Shown in pieces: positions 1 to 6,635 of a stretch of 6,847 bases of DNA; position 1 is the first letter of the stretch, and every line of letters starts with the position of its first letter. The stretch is from Candidatus Cloacimonadota bacterium (GTDB lineage Bacteria; Cloacimonadota; Cloacimonadia; Cloacimonadales; TCS61), in NCBI GenBank assembly GCA_030596265.1, contig JAUVKM010000117.1, positions 1 to 6,847 of the forward strand. Reading direction: 5' to 3'. A model generated the notes under the pieces. It saw only the letters and a program-made list of their open reading frames with translations, was not told the origin of the DNA and searched no databases. The position numbers were made by a program, and so were the translations under genes.

Positions 1-2485
1 TAAATCTGAAATGTGTATCACCAGAATAAACTGCTGCATAAGTGTCACAAGTATCACTTGGATTAATTTTGTACTTCACTCCATAACCAGTAGAAGAGTT
101 TTCAACATATTCAATTGGTGTATCACCATCTTCAGATGGGATAAGGAGAGTAAGGAATTGTTCATCTTCATCTGTACTTGTTTTTGTACGCATACATTTA
201 TGCATCCATTGCGGTGGAAGAAGAGTATCTGTCCATGTATAACAATAATATAATCCTTGTGGTAATGTGTCCCGAATTGAATATTCAGATATACCATTAT
301 TACCCATTGCGCCATGAAGATAAACAGTATCTTGATCCTGAAAATGAGTATATGTGAATCTTCCATTAGTTAAGGAGGGATCATTTATATTATCAGGATG
401 ACTCGAATATTCATTATTATTTCCTGGAACCGGATATAACGAAAAGTGCAATTGGTTCATAAATTCATTTGTCTTTGTGTGATCAGAACTGGTTAATTTA
501 TCAAATATGATAAAATATGAATCTTCTGATTCTAAATCAAATGAATAGAAATTACGTTTTATATTAATTGAATCATTTGCTAAATCCGTAGGATAATGAC
601 CATAATGACCATAAGGATCTGGTTGTTCAATCTGAGGATGGTCATAATCAAGCTCAATCTGAAGATGTGTTGTATTGCTGTTAGATACTAAATAATTCTT
701 AAATGCTGGATTCAATGGATTAATATCGTCATAACTCCCAGCATCTCCGATAGGTTCAAAATTCAAAAATTTAAATTTGATATGATTTGGATTATTATTA
801 TCTGGGTCATTCCATTCATCTAAATCATTGAATAAATCCCGATAATCACCGTCTAACTCGTTTTCCTCAAGAAGAACAGTATCCGGAACAGAGTGTGTAT
901 TGTAATAGTCATCATAAGGATTAACCATGATTACATTATGCGCAAAAGGAGAAGCAAGCCATTCTTTTGCAATACAGTAACTCCAATAACTTGGTCTGTA
1001 ACCCGGGTCAATAAGCAATTGTATATCTTTGTAATAAAGTATAAAACTGGATTGATCGGAATGCTCATGTCCTGCATTTCCAATTGAATTTTCATGATTA
1101 ATATATAGAACCGGATAATCTTGATAGTCATTGTAAGTTTGGATAGGACGTCTAAGAATAGTTAACTCTTCATTTGAGTAAATACCATCGGTTAAATGCT
1201 CTGGTGTATTCCCAAGCCCTGCTAAGATTCTACCTGTGTCATATTCAAAAGCATAAAATTTATTGGTATTCCATTCAGCCGTATAGTAATTTGCATAACC
1301 AGAATGTGATTTATAATTATTCACTAACCATTTAATGTGATCTCTTGATTCTGATTCAATATTTGGTGATTGGTAATAGTAAGTAATTGCTTCAGTAAAG
1401 AACTTTCTAGGTCCATAAAGATTTCCATAGTAAGTACTAACTCTACCACTATTATTCATATAAGTTTCATGGACATCATCAAATGGCACTATAGTCATTG
1501 AAGGTGATATTAGATCAAGGCTGTTTACATATATACTTCTAATTCTATCATCTTCAAACCAGTTTTCATTATCTGCAATGCCTGAAAAGTCAAATGTAAG
1601 TCTTTTGCGTGCTACAAAGAACTTGGTTAAACCTTTAAAAGTATATTCAGTATAACTTATGCCTTCATTGTAGGTACCACTGTTTGACGTCATGAATTCT
1701 ATAAATCCATTTTTTCCACCAGGTAAAGATCTTTCAAAGAGATCATATTCTGCAGTTTCAATAAAATCTTCATTACCCAAAACACAACCTGCATATCCTA
1801 GTGCGCCTGCCAGACGAATACGACCATTATGGTATCTTGTATCTAATTCTGGTGGATAATTGGTATTTGTACAATAAGCAATGCCACCGCCAAAGTTGGA
1901 TTCGTTCAGTAATTCATTTGCCCAACCGGCAAGTTCTTCGAGTTTAGTGTACAAATCAGTTTGGTTTGACACATTATAATGCCACAAATTATCAACTATA
2001 AAAGATACATTATTTAATAATGTTGCATAAGTTAAACAGTCACCAAAAGAACCATCTGCGAATTCTTCTACCCATAAGCTATCAAGATTAAGGTAGTTAT
2101 TATGAGCGGAATAAGGATTATAAATCAAATGATCCTGTACATTATTTAGATATTCTTGTGCATCATCATCATCAATGTCAACTGCAAGTGCTCCGATTAA
2201 AGAATTTTTTGCATAAGTACTTGCCCAATTTATCGGATCATAATCTGCCCTCGATTCTCTCCAGCCATCCTCACCTTCATAACGTGAGGTAGGATTTGGG
2301 TTTGCAGATTCCATCCATTTATTCCAATAAAACCGCATAACTTCATCGTGACCACTATCATAATCAATCGCATCATACAAATTACTAAACAAGGTTGTAT
2401 CCATTGTTTTGGTTTCGTCAAGGTAGCTTCCCATTAAACTGCTTACTATAAACAGAACACCAATCAAACATAATCCTTTTTTCAT
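1..2485 (-). CDS. Exported heparinase II/III-like polysaccharide lyase, C-terminus cut by window edge
   Basis: The frame is open from the ATG at 2485 to base 2 (828 codons, no stop), so the 3' end lies outside the window. Residues 1-19 look like a Sec signal peptide (MKKGLCLIG, then a hydrophobic run). Residues of about 60-380 fit the alpha/alpha-toroid of these lyases: 'RYHNGRIRLAGALGYAG' holds H219, and 'GTYNEGISYTEYTF' holds the Y-x-EG-x-x-Y signature with E274 and Y278. The heparinase II/III beta-domain follows: 'GNAGHEHSDQSSF' (H473, H475), 'LLIDPGYR' (D493) and 'SPFAHNVIM' (H516). By analogy with Pedobacter heparinase II, H219, Y278 and H473 would be catalytic, and H475, D493 and H516 would bind zinc. 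Family members cleave uronic-acid polysaccharides by beta-elimination; the substrate here (heparan-like, alginate or other) cannot be told. The gene lies 16 bases behind a T9SS cargo gene, so a T9SS sorting domain beyond the edge is plausible. The family call is firm, the substrate unknown. Confidence 0.88.
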   Translation of the reverse strand, partial: MKKGLCLIGVLFIVSSLMGSYLDETKTMDTTLFSNLYDAIDYDSGHDEVMRFYWNKWMESANPNPTSRYEGEDGWRESRADYDPINWASTYAKNSLIGALAVDIDDDDAQEYLNNVQDHLIYNPYSAHNNYLNLDSLWVEEFADGSFGDCLTYATLLNNVSFIVDNLWHYNVSNQTDLYTKLEELAGWANELLNESNFGGGIAYCTNTNYPPELDTRYHNGRIRLAGALGYAGCVLGNEDFIETAEYDLFERSLPGGKNGFIEFMTSNSGTYNEGISYTEYTFKGLTKFFVARKRLTFDFSGIADNENWFEDDRIRSIYVNSLDLISPSMTIVPFDDVHETYMNNSGRVSTYYGNLYGPRKFFTEAITYYYQSPNIESESRDHIKWLVNNYKSHSGYANYYTAEWNTNKFYAFEYDTGRILAGLGNTPEHLTDGIYSNEELTILRRPIQTYNDYQDYPVLYINHENSIGNAGHEHSDQSSFILYYKDIQLLIDPGYRPSYWSYCIAKEWLASPFAHNVIMVNPYDDYYNTHSVPDTVLLEENELDGDYRDLFNDLDEWNDPDNNNPNHIKFKFLNFEPIGDAGSYDDINPLNPAFKNYLVSNSNTTHLQIELDYDHPQIEQPDPYGHYGHYPTDLANDSINIKRNFYSFDLESEDSYFIIFDKLTSSDHTKTNEFMNQLHFSLYPVPGNNNEYSSHPDNINDPSLTNGRFTYTHFQDQDTVYLHGAMGNNGISEYSIRDTLPQGLYYCYTWTDTLLPPQWMHKCMRTKTSTDEDEQFLTLLIPSEDGDTPIEYVENSSTGYGVKYKINPSDTCDTYAAVYSGDTHFRF

Positions 2486-2494
2486 CTTACTTTT

Positions 2495-2499
2495 CTCCT
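2495..2499 (-). promoter_or_regulatory. Ribosome binding site of the lyase gene
   Basis: AGGAG on the minus strand lies nine bases before the ATG at 2485. It sits wholly inside the 16-base gap after the stop of the preceding gene (2502). This fixes the start codon and suggests that the two genes share a transcript. Confidence 0.8.
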
Positions 2500-2501
2500 T
2501 T

Positions 2502-3893
2502 TTATTTTAATAAGATTATTTTTTTTGACTCTATAATTTCATTATTTACTTGTAATTGGGCAAAATAAATTCCGGATGAAAGATTTATTGCCTGCCAAGG
2601 AATTGTATGTTTACCGCTATTAAGAACACCTTCTTTTATTGATGAAACAAGTTGACCCTTGATGTTAAATATTTTTACTTCAACTTCACTAATCTCTTCT
2701 AAACCAAAAGAAAAATTAATCATTGGGTTGAATGGATTTGGATAGGCTTCTAAAATTGGTTTTGAAAAAGTAATCAAATTTTCGTTTATATCTGTTCCAT
2801 CAGGATTAAGTTTGATTAAAGCTGCGCACGATGAATAATTTCTCAAAGCTACAACAATATTATCTTCCGAAGTAATTCCTACAGCTTTATCTCCGTGTCC
2901 ACTATAATATGGCAAATTGTTCGTCCATTCGATATTATAATCACTATCAAATTTTCGAAGACTATGATTTATTTCAAGATCACCAAATATAGAAACTATC
3001 GAATTATCACTTGATTTTGCAAATGATCTAAAACCATATCCGCAATTTTCCAATCCCATTTCTAACCAAATTGTGTTACCTCCTGAATCAAGTTTCCACA
3101 AAAAACCGGAAAATCCTTCAAAGTAACCACCAACAATTATATCGCCTTCTTCTGTTTCTATTATTGTTTTACCTTTATCATCTTCGGAGGTCTCATCTAG
3201 AATCCTTGTCCAGAGAGAGTCGCCGTTTGCATCTGTTTTGATTACTAAAACAGCATTTTCAGTTTCAATATCTTCTACATAACCAGTTAATAAATAACCA
3301 CCATCAGTAGATTGTATAACAGATTTTATATTTCCCCATTCGTAATTTTCGAATTCAAAATAATTTTGCCATACTATTTCACCATTTTCATTTATTTTTG
3401 CTATCATTGCATTTGGATAACTAATACCAGATATAATAATTTCATTATCAATATTTTTATCAATTGAATTTATACAAATATCAGCTAATAAACATACCCA
3501 TTCTCTATTTCCATTTGTATCTCTTTTTATTAATGCGGTACCATTTATATAATGATATGAAGCTGAAATTATTCCTTCATCTTCGGTTTCCACAAATGCT
3601 CTTGAATCATTTTCCGGTTGAAAACTTACAGTGTCTTTTCTTGCCCAAAGCAGATTACCGTCACAATCCGTTTTTATCACAAAACCCCAACCAATGAGAG
3701 TATCAAGATCAACACAAGTTCCATTTACTGCATATCCTCCATCAGAACATACAATAACATCTTCAACACTAAAAATTGCTTCGTAGAAAGGATCGTAGGT
3801 TTGTAGCCAGGTGTTTTGGCTAATTAATAATGAAGAATTAATAATTAATAATGGGAAAAAGAATATTATCAGTTTGGTTTTATTATTTTTCAT
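2502..3893 (-). CDS. Secreted seven-repeat beta-propeller-like protein with T9SS type A sorting domain (second paralogue)
   Basis: This 463-residue protein has a signal peptide at about 1-25 (NKTK, then IIFFFPLLII, probable cut S25/Q26). Seven units follow, starting near residues 44, 98, 140, 189, 241, 287 and 336. Each runs roughly 'DGGY..G' - 'hhIKTDxxGNxxW' (clear examples: 'STDGGYLLTG' and 'IKTDANGDSLWTR', 196-230). Seven such units suggest a seven-bladed propeller, which is inference. Residues of about 382-463 are a T9SS sorting domain: 'AYPNPFNP', 'FNIKGQLV', 'SSGIYFAQL' and the terminal 'KKIILLK'. The protein would cross the inner membrane by Sec and the outer membrane by the T9SS, ending secreted or surface-bound. 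No enzyme motif is visible; ligand binding or adhesion is possible. It is a tandem paralogue of the gene at 3967-5358 and ends 16 bases before the lyase. A TTG at 3905 gives a four-residue longer frame, but the Shine-Dalgarno fits the ATG at 3893. Confidence 0.88.
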   Translation of the reverse strand: MKNNKTKLIIFFFPLLIINSSLLISQNTWLQTYDPFYEAIFSVEDVIVCSDGGYAVNGTCVDLDTLIGWGFVIKTDCDGNLLWARKDTVSFQPENDSRAFVETEDEGIISASYHYINGTALIKRDTNGNREWVCLLADICINSIDKNIDNEIIISGISYPNAMIAKINENGEIVWQNYFEFENYEWGNIKSVIQSTDGGYLLTGYVEDIETENAVLVIKTDANGDSLWTRILDETSEDDKGKTIIETEEGDIIVGGYFEGFSGFLWKLDSGGNTIWLEMGLENCGYGFRSFAKSSDNSIVSIFGDLEINHSLRKFDSDYNIEWTNNLPYYSGHGDKAVGITSEDNIVVALRNYSSCAALIKLNPDGTDINENLITFSKPILEAYPNPFNPMINFSFGLEEISEVEVKIFNIKGQLVSSIKEGVLNSGKHTIPWQAINLSSGIYFAQLQVNNEIIESKKIILLK

Positions 3894-3898
3894 TGTAA

Positions 3899-3903
3899 CC
3901 TCC
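3899..3903 (-). promoter_or_regulatory. Ribosome binding site that sets the start of the second paralogue
   Basis: GGAGG (minus strand) lies five bases before the ATG at 3893. The alternative TTG codon at 3905-3903 overlaps this element, so it cannot use it. The remainder of the 73-base gap (3894-3966) shows no terminator-like stem, consistent with read-through from the first paralogue. Confidence 0.8.
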
Positions 3904-3966
3904 AATTTTCCAAAATTTTATTATGTTCCTTTTTTTTAGAAACAGGATAAAGTTCTGCAAGATAAA

Positions 3967-5358
3967 TTATTTTAATAACGTCATTTTCTTTACCCCACTG
4001 ACAAAATTATCTGCTTTAATTTTATAGAGATAAATACCTGTAGAATGCTTCGAAGCATCCCAAATTATTGAATTCTGATTTGTTATTATTCCGATTGATT
4101 CGATAATTTGACCTTTGATATTATAAATTTCCAAAACTGGATTTTCAATATTTAATGGTAAATCAAATAAAATATTGGTTTGTGGATTAAATGGATTGGG
4201 ATAATTCATAAGTGAATTACATTCAATTTCAGGTATGATATACCCTTCGATATCAGTAGGTTGATACAGAGTTTTGATTACAGTTAGATTTGGCCATTTA
4301 CAATAGATTAAATGTTCTTCTTCAATGAGAAAACCCTTATCTCCTCCGGAACAATAATCAATCACTGTATCAAGATGCTCTAACTCACTACTAAATCTAT
4401 TAAATCTAGCCAGGTTATTGGGTCCAGCACCCCAAGTAATAATTGAGTTATTAATATATTCATTTGCACTCCAGGTAGCCCATCCAATACTTTCATCAAT
4501 CATTTCTATATCTGATGTATTTCCTAATTGATCTAATTTCCAGATAAATCCCGCCCAATTTGTGCGTCCAACTACAATAATTTCTCCAGAAATTGTTTCA
4601 ATTACACTTTTCCCTTCATCTGTACTATTAAATCCATCAAGATATTTTGTCCATAGTGTATCACCATTAGTATTTGTTTTTGCTACCGCAACATCTCCAT
4701 AATTCTGACCATCATATCTGCCTGTTGTAATATATCCAGACTCCGAAGAACGAATAACTGAAAAAAGATTACTTGCTCTAATACGTTTTCCCCATTGTAG
4801 CACGCCATCAGAAGAAAACTTCTTTATATTGTCCTCTTCCCATGGAGCATTACCTACAGCGACAACACCACCATCTTCCGCATCGATTAGTGAATGAGGT
4901 GCAAAACCAGGATTAATCTGCCAAATTCTATTACCATTAGCATCTCTTTTAATTAATGCACATGAACCAGCATATTCCGGTCCAACAGCTGTAACAATTC
5001 CTCCATCTGTAAGGACTGCTAAACCATAATCTTTGCTTAATGGGATATAATCAACAGTATCTTGGTCTATCCATTCTAAAATACCGTTGGAATCTACTTT
5101 AAAAGTAATACCGAATGAGGCTACATTAAAACCAGGATTTTCTGGATCTTCCACAAAGCCGGTACTACAAAAGATATAGCCCCCATCAGAACATTTTACA
5201 ACATCCTCACTGTGATAACCATCAACGTAAGGATATGGATCATAAACATACTCCCAAGTGTCTTGAGCTAAAATAATGGATGGTATAAAAAGCAATAAGA
5301 AATAAACAAAAATTATAGTTTTTGATTTTAGATTTCGATTATTATTAGTTCTATACAT
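3967..5358 (-). CDS. Secreted seven-repeat beta-propeller-like protein with T9SS type A sorting domain (first paralogue)
   Basis: This 463-residue protein is the first gene of the operon. A signal peptide spans about 1-31 (basic NLKSK, then IIFVYFLLLFIPSIILA, probable cut A31/Q32). Seven repeat units start near residues 50, 110, 156, 199, 249, 296 and 341, with cores such as 'KCSDGGYIF', 'ALIKRDANGNRIW' and 'TNTNGDTLWTKYLDG'; units 6 and 7 are worn. Residues of about 385-463 form the T9SS sorting domain ('NYPNPFNPQTN', 'IYNIKGQII', 'STGIYLYKI', terminal 'KKMTLLK'). The protein aligns along its length with the downstream gene, for example 'TWxxxYDP', 'EDVVKCSDGGY', 'EGKSVIET.SGEIIVVG' and 'GFIWKLDQLGNT', so the two arose by tandem duplication. 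No catalytic residues are recognisable. The expected location is cell surface or medium, and the partner may be the polysaccharide cut by the lyase of the same operon (inference). GGAGAG lies four bases before the ATG. Confidence 0.88.
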   Translation of the reverse strand: MYRTNNNRNLKSKTIIFVYFLLLFIPSIILAQDTWEYVYDPYPYVDGYHSEDVVKCSDGGYIFCSTGFVEDPENPGFNVASFGITFKVDSNGILEWIDQDTVDYIPLSKDYGLAVLTDGGIVTAVGPEYAGSCALIKRDANGNRIWQINPGFAPHSLIDAEDGGVVAVGNAPWEEDNIKKFSSDGVLQWGKRIRASNLFSVIRSSESGYITTGRYDGQNYGDVAVAKTNTNGDTLWTKYLDGFNSTDEGKSVIETISGEIIVVGRTNWAGFIWKLDQLGNTSDIEMIDESIGWATWSANEYINNSIITWGAGPNNLARFNRFSSELEHLDTVIDYCSGGDKGFLIEEEHLIYCKWPNLTVIKTLYQPTDIEGYIIPEIECNSLMNYPNPFNPQTNILFDLPLNIENPVLEIYNIKGQIIESIGIITNQNSIIWDASKHSTGIYLYKIKADNFVSGVKKMTLLK

Positions 5359-5361
5359 ATT

Positions 5362-5367
5362 CTCTCC
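5362..5367 (-). promoter_or_regulatory. Ribosome binding site of the first paralogue
   Basis: GGAGAG on the minus strand lies 3-4 bases before the ATG at 5358. It supports that start and leaves the signal peptide with a polar 13-residue lead (MYRTNNNRNLKSK). Confidence 0.65.
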
Positions 5368-5430
5368 GTTAAACTTAATCGTATTGAATCATTATTTGAT
5401 ATTTATAATTTTCTGTAAGATTCAAAAACA

Positions 5431-5443
5431 ATTAACAGTTAAT
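5431..5443. promoter_or_regulatory. 13-base palindrome over the -10 box, possible operator
   Basis: ATTAACAGTTAAT is a perfect 6-1-6 palindrome and contains the whole predicted -10 hexamer. A wider pair of arms, AAGATT (5417-5422) and AATCTT (5441-5446), partly overlaps it. A repressor bound here would block the promoter. This is inference from position only; no regulator gene is in the window. Confidence 0.25.
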
Positions 5444-5459
5444 CTTAAAAAGATGTCAA
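5431..5459 (-). promoter_or_regulatory. Sigma70-like promoter of the paralogue-lyase operon
   Basis: On the minus strand, TTGACA (5459-5454) is followed after exactly 17 bases by GTTAAT (5436-5431), a 6/6 match and a 4/6 match to the housekeeping consensus. Transcription would start near 5424, giving a leader of about 65 bases before the ATG at 5358. Bacteroidota often use a different promoter (TTTG and TAnnTTTG), so the call depends on the host, and AT-rich DNA yields such matches by chance. Confidence 0.4.
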
Positions 5460-5474
5460 TTTTTTTAAATAAAA

Positions 5475-5552
5475 GTTGCAGGGGTTTGGCATAAAAATGA
5501 CAAACTGTTGAAATCCAAAAATGCCAAACCTTTTGCAACAAAATGACAAACT
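5475..5552. repeat. Imperfect inverted repeat with extra direct copies of ATGMCAAACY
   Basis: The arms are 5475-5492 and 5521-5539. A 10-base block, GGTTTGGCAT with ATGCCAAACC, and a 6-base block, GTTGCA with TGCAAC, are separated by a 2/3-base mismatch; the loop is 28 bases. ATGACAAACT also occurs in direct orientation at 5497-5506 (in the loop) and 5543-5552 (outside the right arm), giving forward starts at 5497, 5521 and 5543, about two helical turns apart. On the minus strand the hairpin is followed by TTTTATTT, so it could be a second terminator. Its place 16 bases upstream of the -35 box also fits an activator-binding array. It could instead be a remnant of a mobile-element end. The repeats are certain, the role is not. 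Confidence 0.6.
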
Positions 5553-5600
5553 CGGTGAAAACTTATACCAAGGCGTGACATGGTAATCATATCCCATAAT

Positions 5601-5639
5601 AAAAAGTAACGCTAAGAATATAGTTCTAATCTTAGCGTT
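5601..5639 (-). terminator. Intrinsic terminator of the DUF4139-like / GAF-GGDEF unit
   Basis: AACGCTAAGA (5608-5617) and TCTTAGCGTT (5630-5639) form a perfect 10-bp stem with a 12-base loop. On the minus strand the stem is followed by AC and then five T (5605-5601). It lies about 30 bases past the stop at 5669 and 240 bases before the next gene, as expected for the end of that unit. Confidence 0.85.
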
Positions 5640-5668
5640 TCTTCGTGAACTTAGTTGCTAATTATTTC

Positions 5669-6622
5669 TTATTTATAGATCGTTATATTTCCTTCTTCTT
5701 TCCTGTTTGAATCATATGCTGCATTTTCCGCAAATTTAATAAGATCTTCGACATTTTTGATCTTATCATCCATTTGGGCAATACCCCAATTAATTTTACA
5801 AACTTTCATTATTGGGAGTTTCATGATTTTGTTGTTAACTCTTTTAACAGTGGTAAACCCGTTTTTATTTGATGTTTCAGGCATTAAAACTGCAAAAGTA
5901 TCTTTATGTATTTTACCAATGATATCTATATCACGCAGATCATTCCTTATAATGTGGGAAATCTGCTTTAATAGATCATTTGTTTCATGCTCACCGATTG
6001 TTCTAATTATATTCTCAAAGCTTTCAATTTTCATAATAGCAATTGTAAGATTTCTAATATATCGTTTCATCATTGAGAAAATAACTTCACTTCTTTCCAG
6101 GAATGCTTTAAAGGAATATATTTTTTCTGATTCGTATATACCTCGATGTTGCTCAATCTCATTACTTTGCAAATATAATTGTACAATTAATGATATTATA
6201 GATGAGAATAATTTTATTTTTGTCATTTCCTCGCATTCAAATTCCTCTTTATATTTATCAATAAACATGAATCCCAGTAATTCATCATTATGATTTAGTG
6301 GAAGTATTATTAAATGGGAATACTTCTTTTCAAATTTATATCTTCCAGAGGGTCGGATATCAAGGAGTTTGAGTTGCATCAATTTTTTAATGATCGAATC
6401 ACCTTTTGTGAAGGTTGAGTTCTTTGCAAAAGTATGGCTGATATTTCGAGAAATTTTCATTCGGAAAATATCTGAGTTTGGAACCTTAAGATAAACACCC
6501 ATAGATTGAAAATCAAATTCACCTTCTATATTGCGAATTATGTGACTTAGATGTTCTTCTAATTCTAGCTTTTTAAGTAAACCATTCAACATATCATCAA
6601 ATGATAATAGGTTAAACTCCAT
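5669..6622 (-). CDS. GAF protein with degenerate GGDEF domain that keeps an RxxD site; possible c-di-GMP receptor
   Basis: This 317-residue protein has no signal peptide or membrane segment, so it should be cytoplasmic. Residues of about 13-150 resemble a GAF sensor domain ('SHLIILPLNHNDELLGFMFIDK', 102-123). A helical linker leads to a GGDEF-type fold (about 165-317). Its landmarks align but are altered: the metal-binding 'DiDxF' strand is K198-I-E-S-F202, 'GHxxGD' is 'EHETND' (211-216), and the GGDEF signature is 'HKDTF' (239-243) within 'IGKIHKDTFAVLMPET'. Cyclase activity is therefore unlikely. R230-D-I-D233 lies exactly five residues before the signature position, the spacing of the c-di-GMP inhibitory site, so ligand binding is possible. 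PelD is a known GAF plus degenerate-GGDEF receptor of this type, but membrane-anchored. The start is the ATG at 6622, because AGGAGGT precedes it; a TTG at 6646 would add eight residues and overlap the upstream stop. Confidence 0.8.
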   Translation of the reverse strand: MEFNLLSFDDMLNGLLKKLELEEHLSHIIRNIEGEFDFQSMGVYLKVPNSDIFRMKISRNISHTFAKNSTFTKGDSIIKKLMQLKLLDIRPSGRYKFEKKYSHLIILPLNHNDELLGFMFIDKYKEEFECEEMTKIKLFSSIISLIVQLYLQSNEIEQHRGIYESEKIYSFKAFLERSEVIFSMMKRYIRNLTIAIMKIESFENIIRTIGEHETNDLLKQISHIIRNDLRDIDIIGKIHKDTFAVLMPETSNKNGFTTVKRVNNKIMKLPIMKVCKINWGIAQMDDKIKNVEDLIKFAENAAYDSNRKEEGNITIYK

Positions 6623-6625
6623 TTT

Positions 6626-6632
6626 ACCTCCT
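6626..6632 (-). promoter_or_regulatory. Strong ribosome binding site of the GAF-GGDEF gene
   Basis: AGGAGGT on the minus strand lies three bases before the ATG at 6622, and almost fills the 13-base gap after the upstream stop codon (6636-6638). It decides for the 6622 start and indicates translation coupled to the upstream gene. Confidence 0.85.
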
Positions 6633-6635
6633 AGC

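Larger units (their letters stand above)
5359..5668. other. 310-base intergenic region between the two transcription units
   Basis: No open frame of credible length or composition exists here. From right to left it holds a short spacer after the GAF-GGDEF stop, the intrinsic terminator (5601-5639), a featureless stretch (about 5553-5600), the repeat cluster (5475-5552), a promoter candidate (5431-5459) and a leader of about 65 bases. It separates the two units, and all control signals of the T9SS-lyase operon that can be seen lie in it. Confidence 0.75.

Noticed and set aside
11..1131. Several 64-96 codon open frames on both strands in the left kilobase
   Set aside because: All overlap the continuous 828-codon lyase frame, which contains recognisable catalytic motifs. 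They are out-of-frame shadows.
3891..3905. TTG start at 3905 giving a 467-residue protein
   Set aside because: The GGAGG ribosome site lies inside the four extra codons, so the ATG at 3893 must be the start.
3894..3966. Possible terminator or separate promoter between the two paralogues
   Set aside because: The 73-base gap has A/T runs but no convincing stem-loop and no good -35/-10 pair, so read-through is the simpler reading.
5534..5552. Sigma54 promoter (TTGTCAT ... TTGCA on the minus strand)
   Set aside because: The GG is replaced by GT and the distance to GC is nine rather than ten bases. Both deviations normally abolish recognition.
5483..5552. CRISPR-like repeats
   Set aside because: The repeated unit is only 10 bases, one copy is inverted, and the intervals are not unique spacers of constant length. 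No cas gene is present.
5757..6293. 178-codon plus-strand open frame
   Set aside because: It is wholly antisense to the GAF-GGDEF gene. Its hydrophobic, Ile/Leu/Ser-rich translation has no recognisable domain or ribosome site, and AT-rich genes often give such mirror frames.
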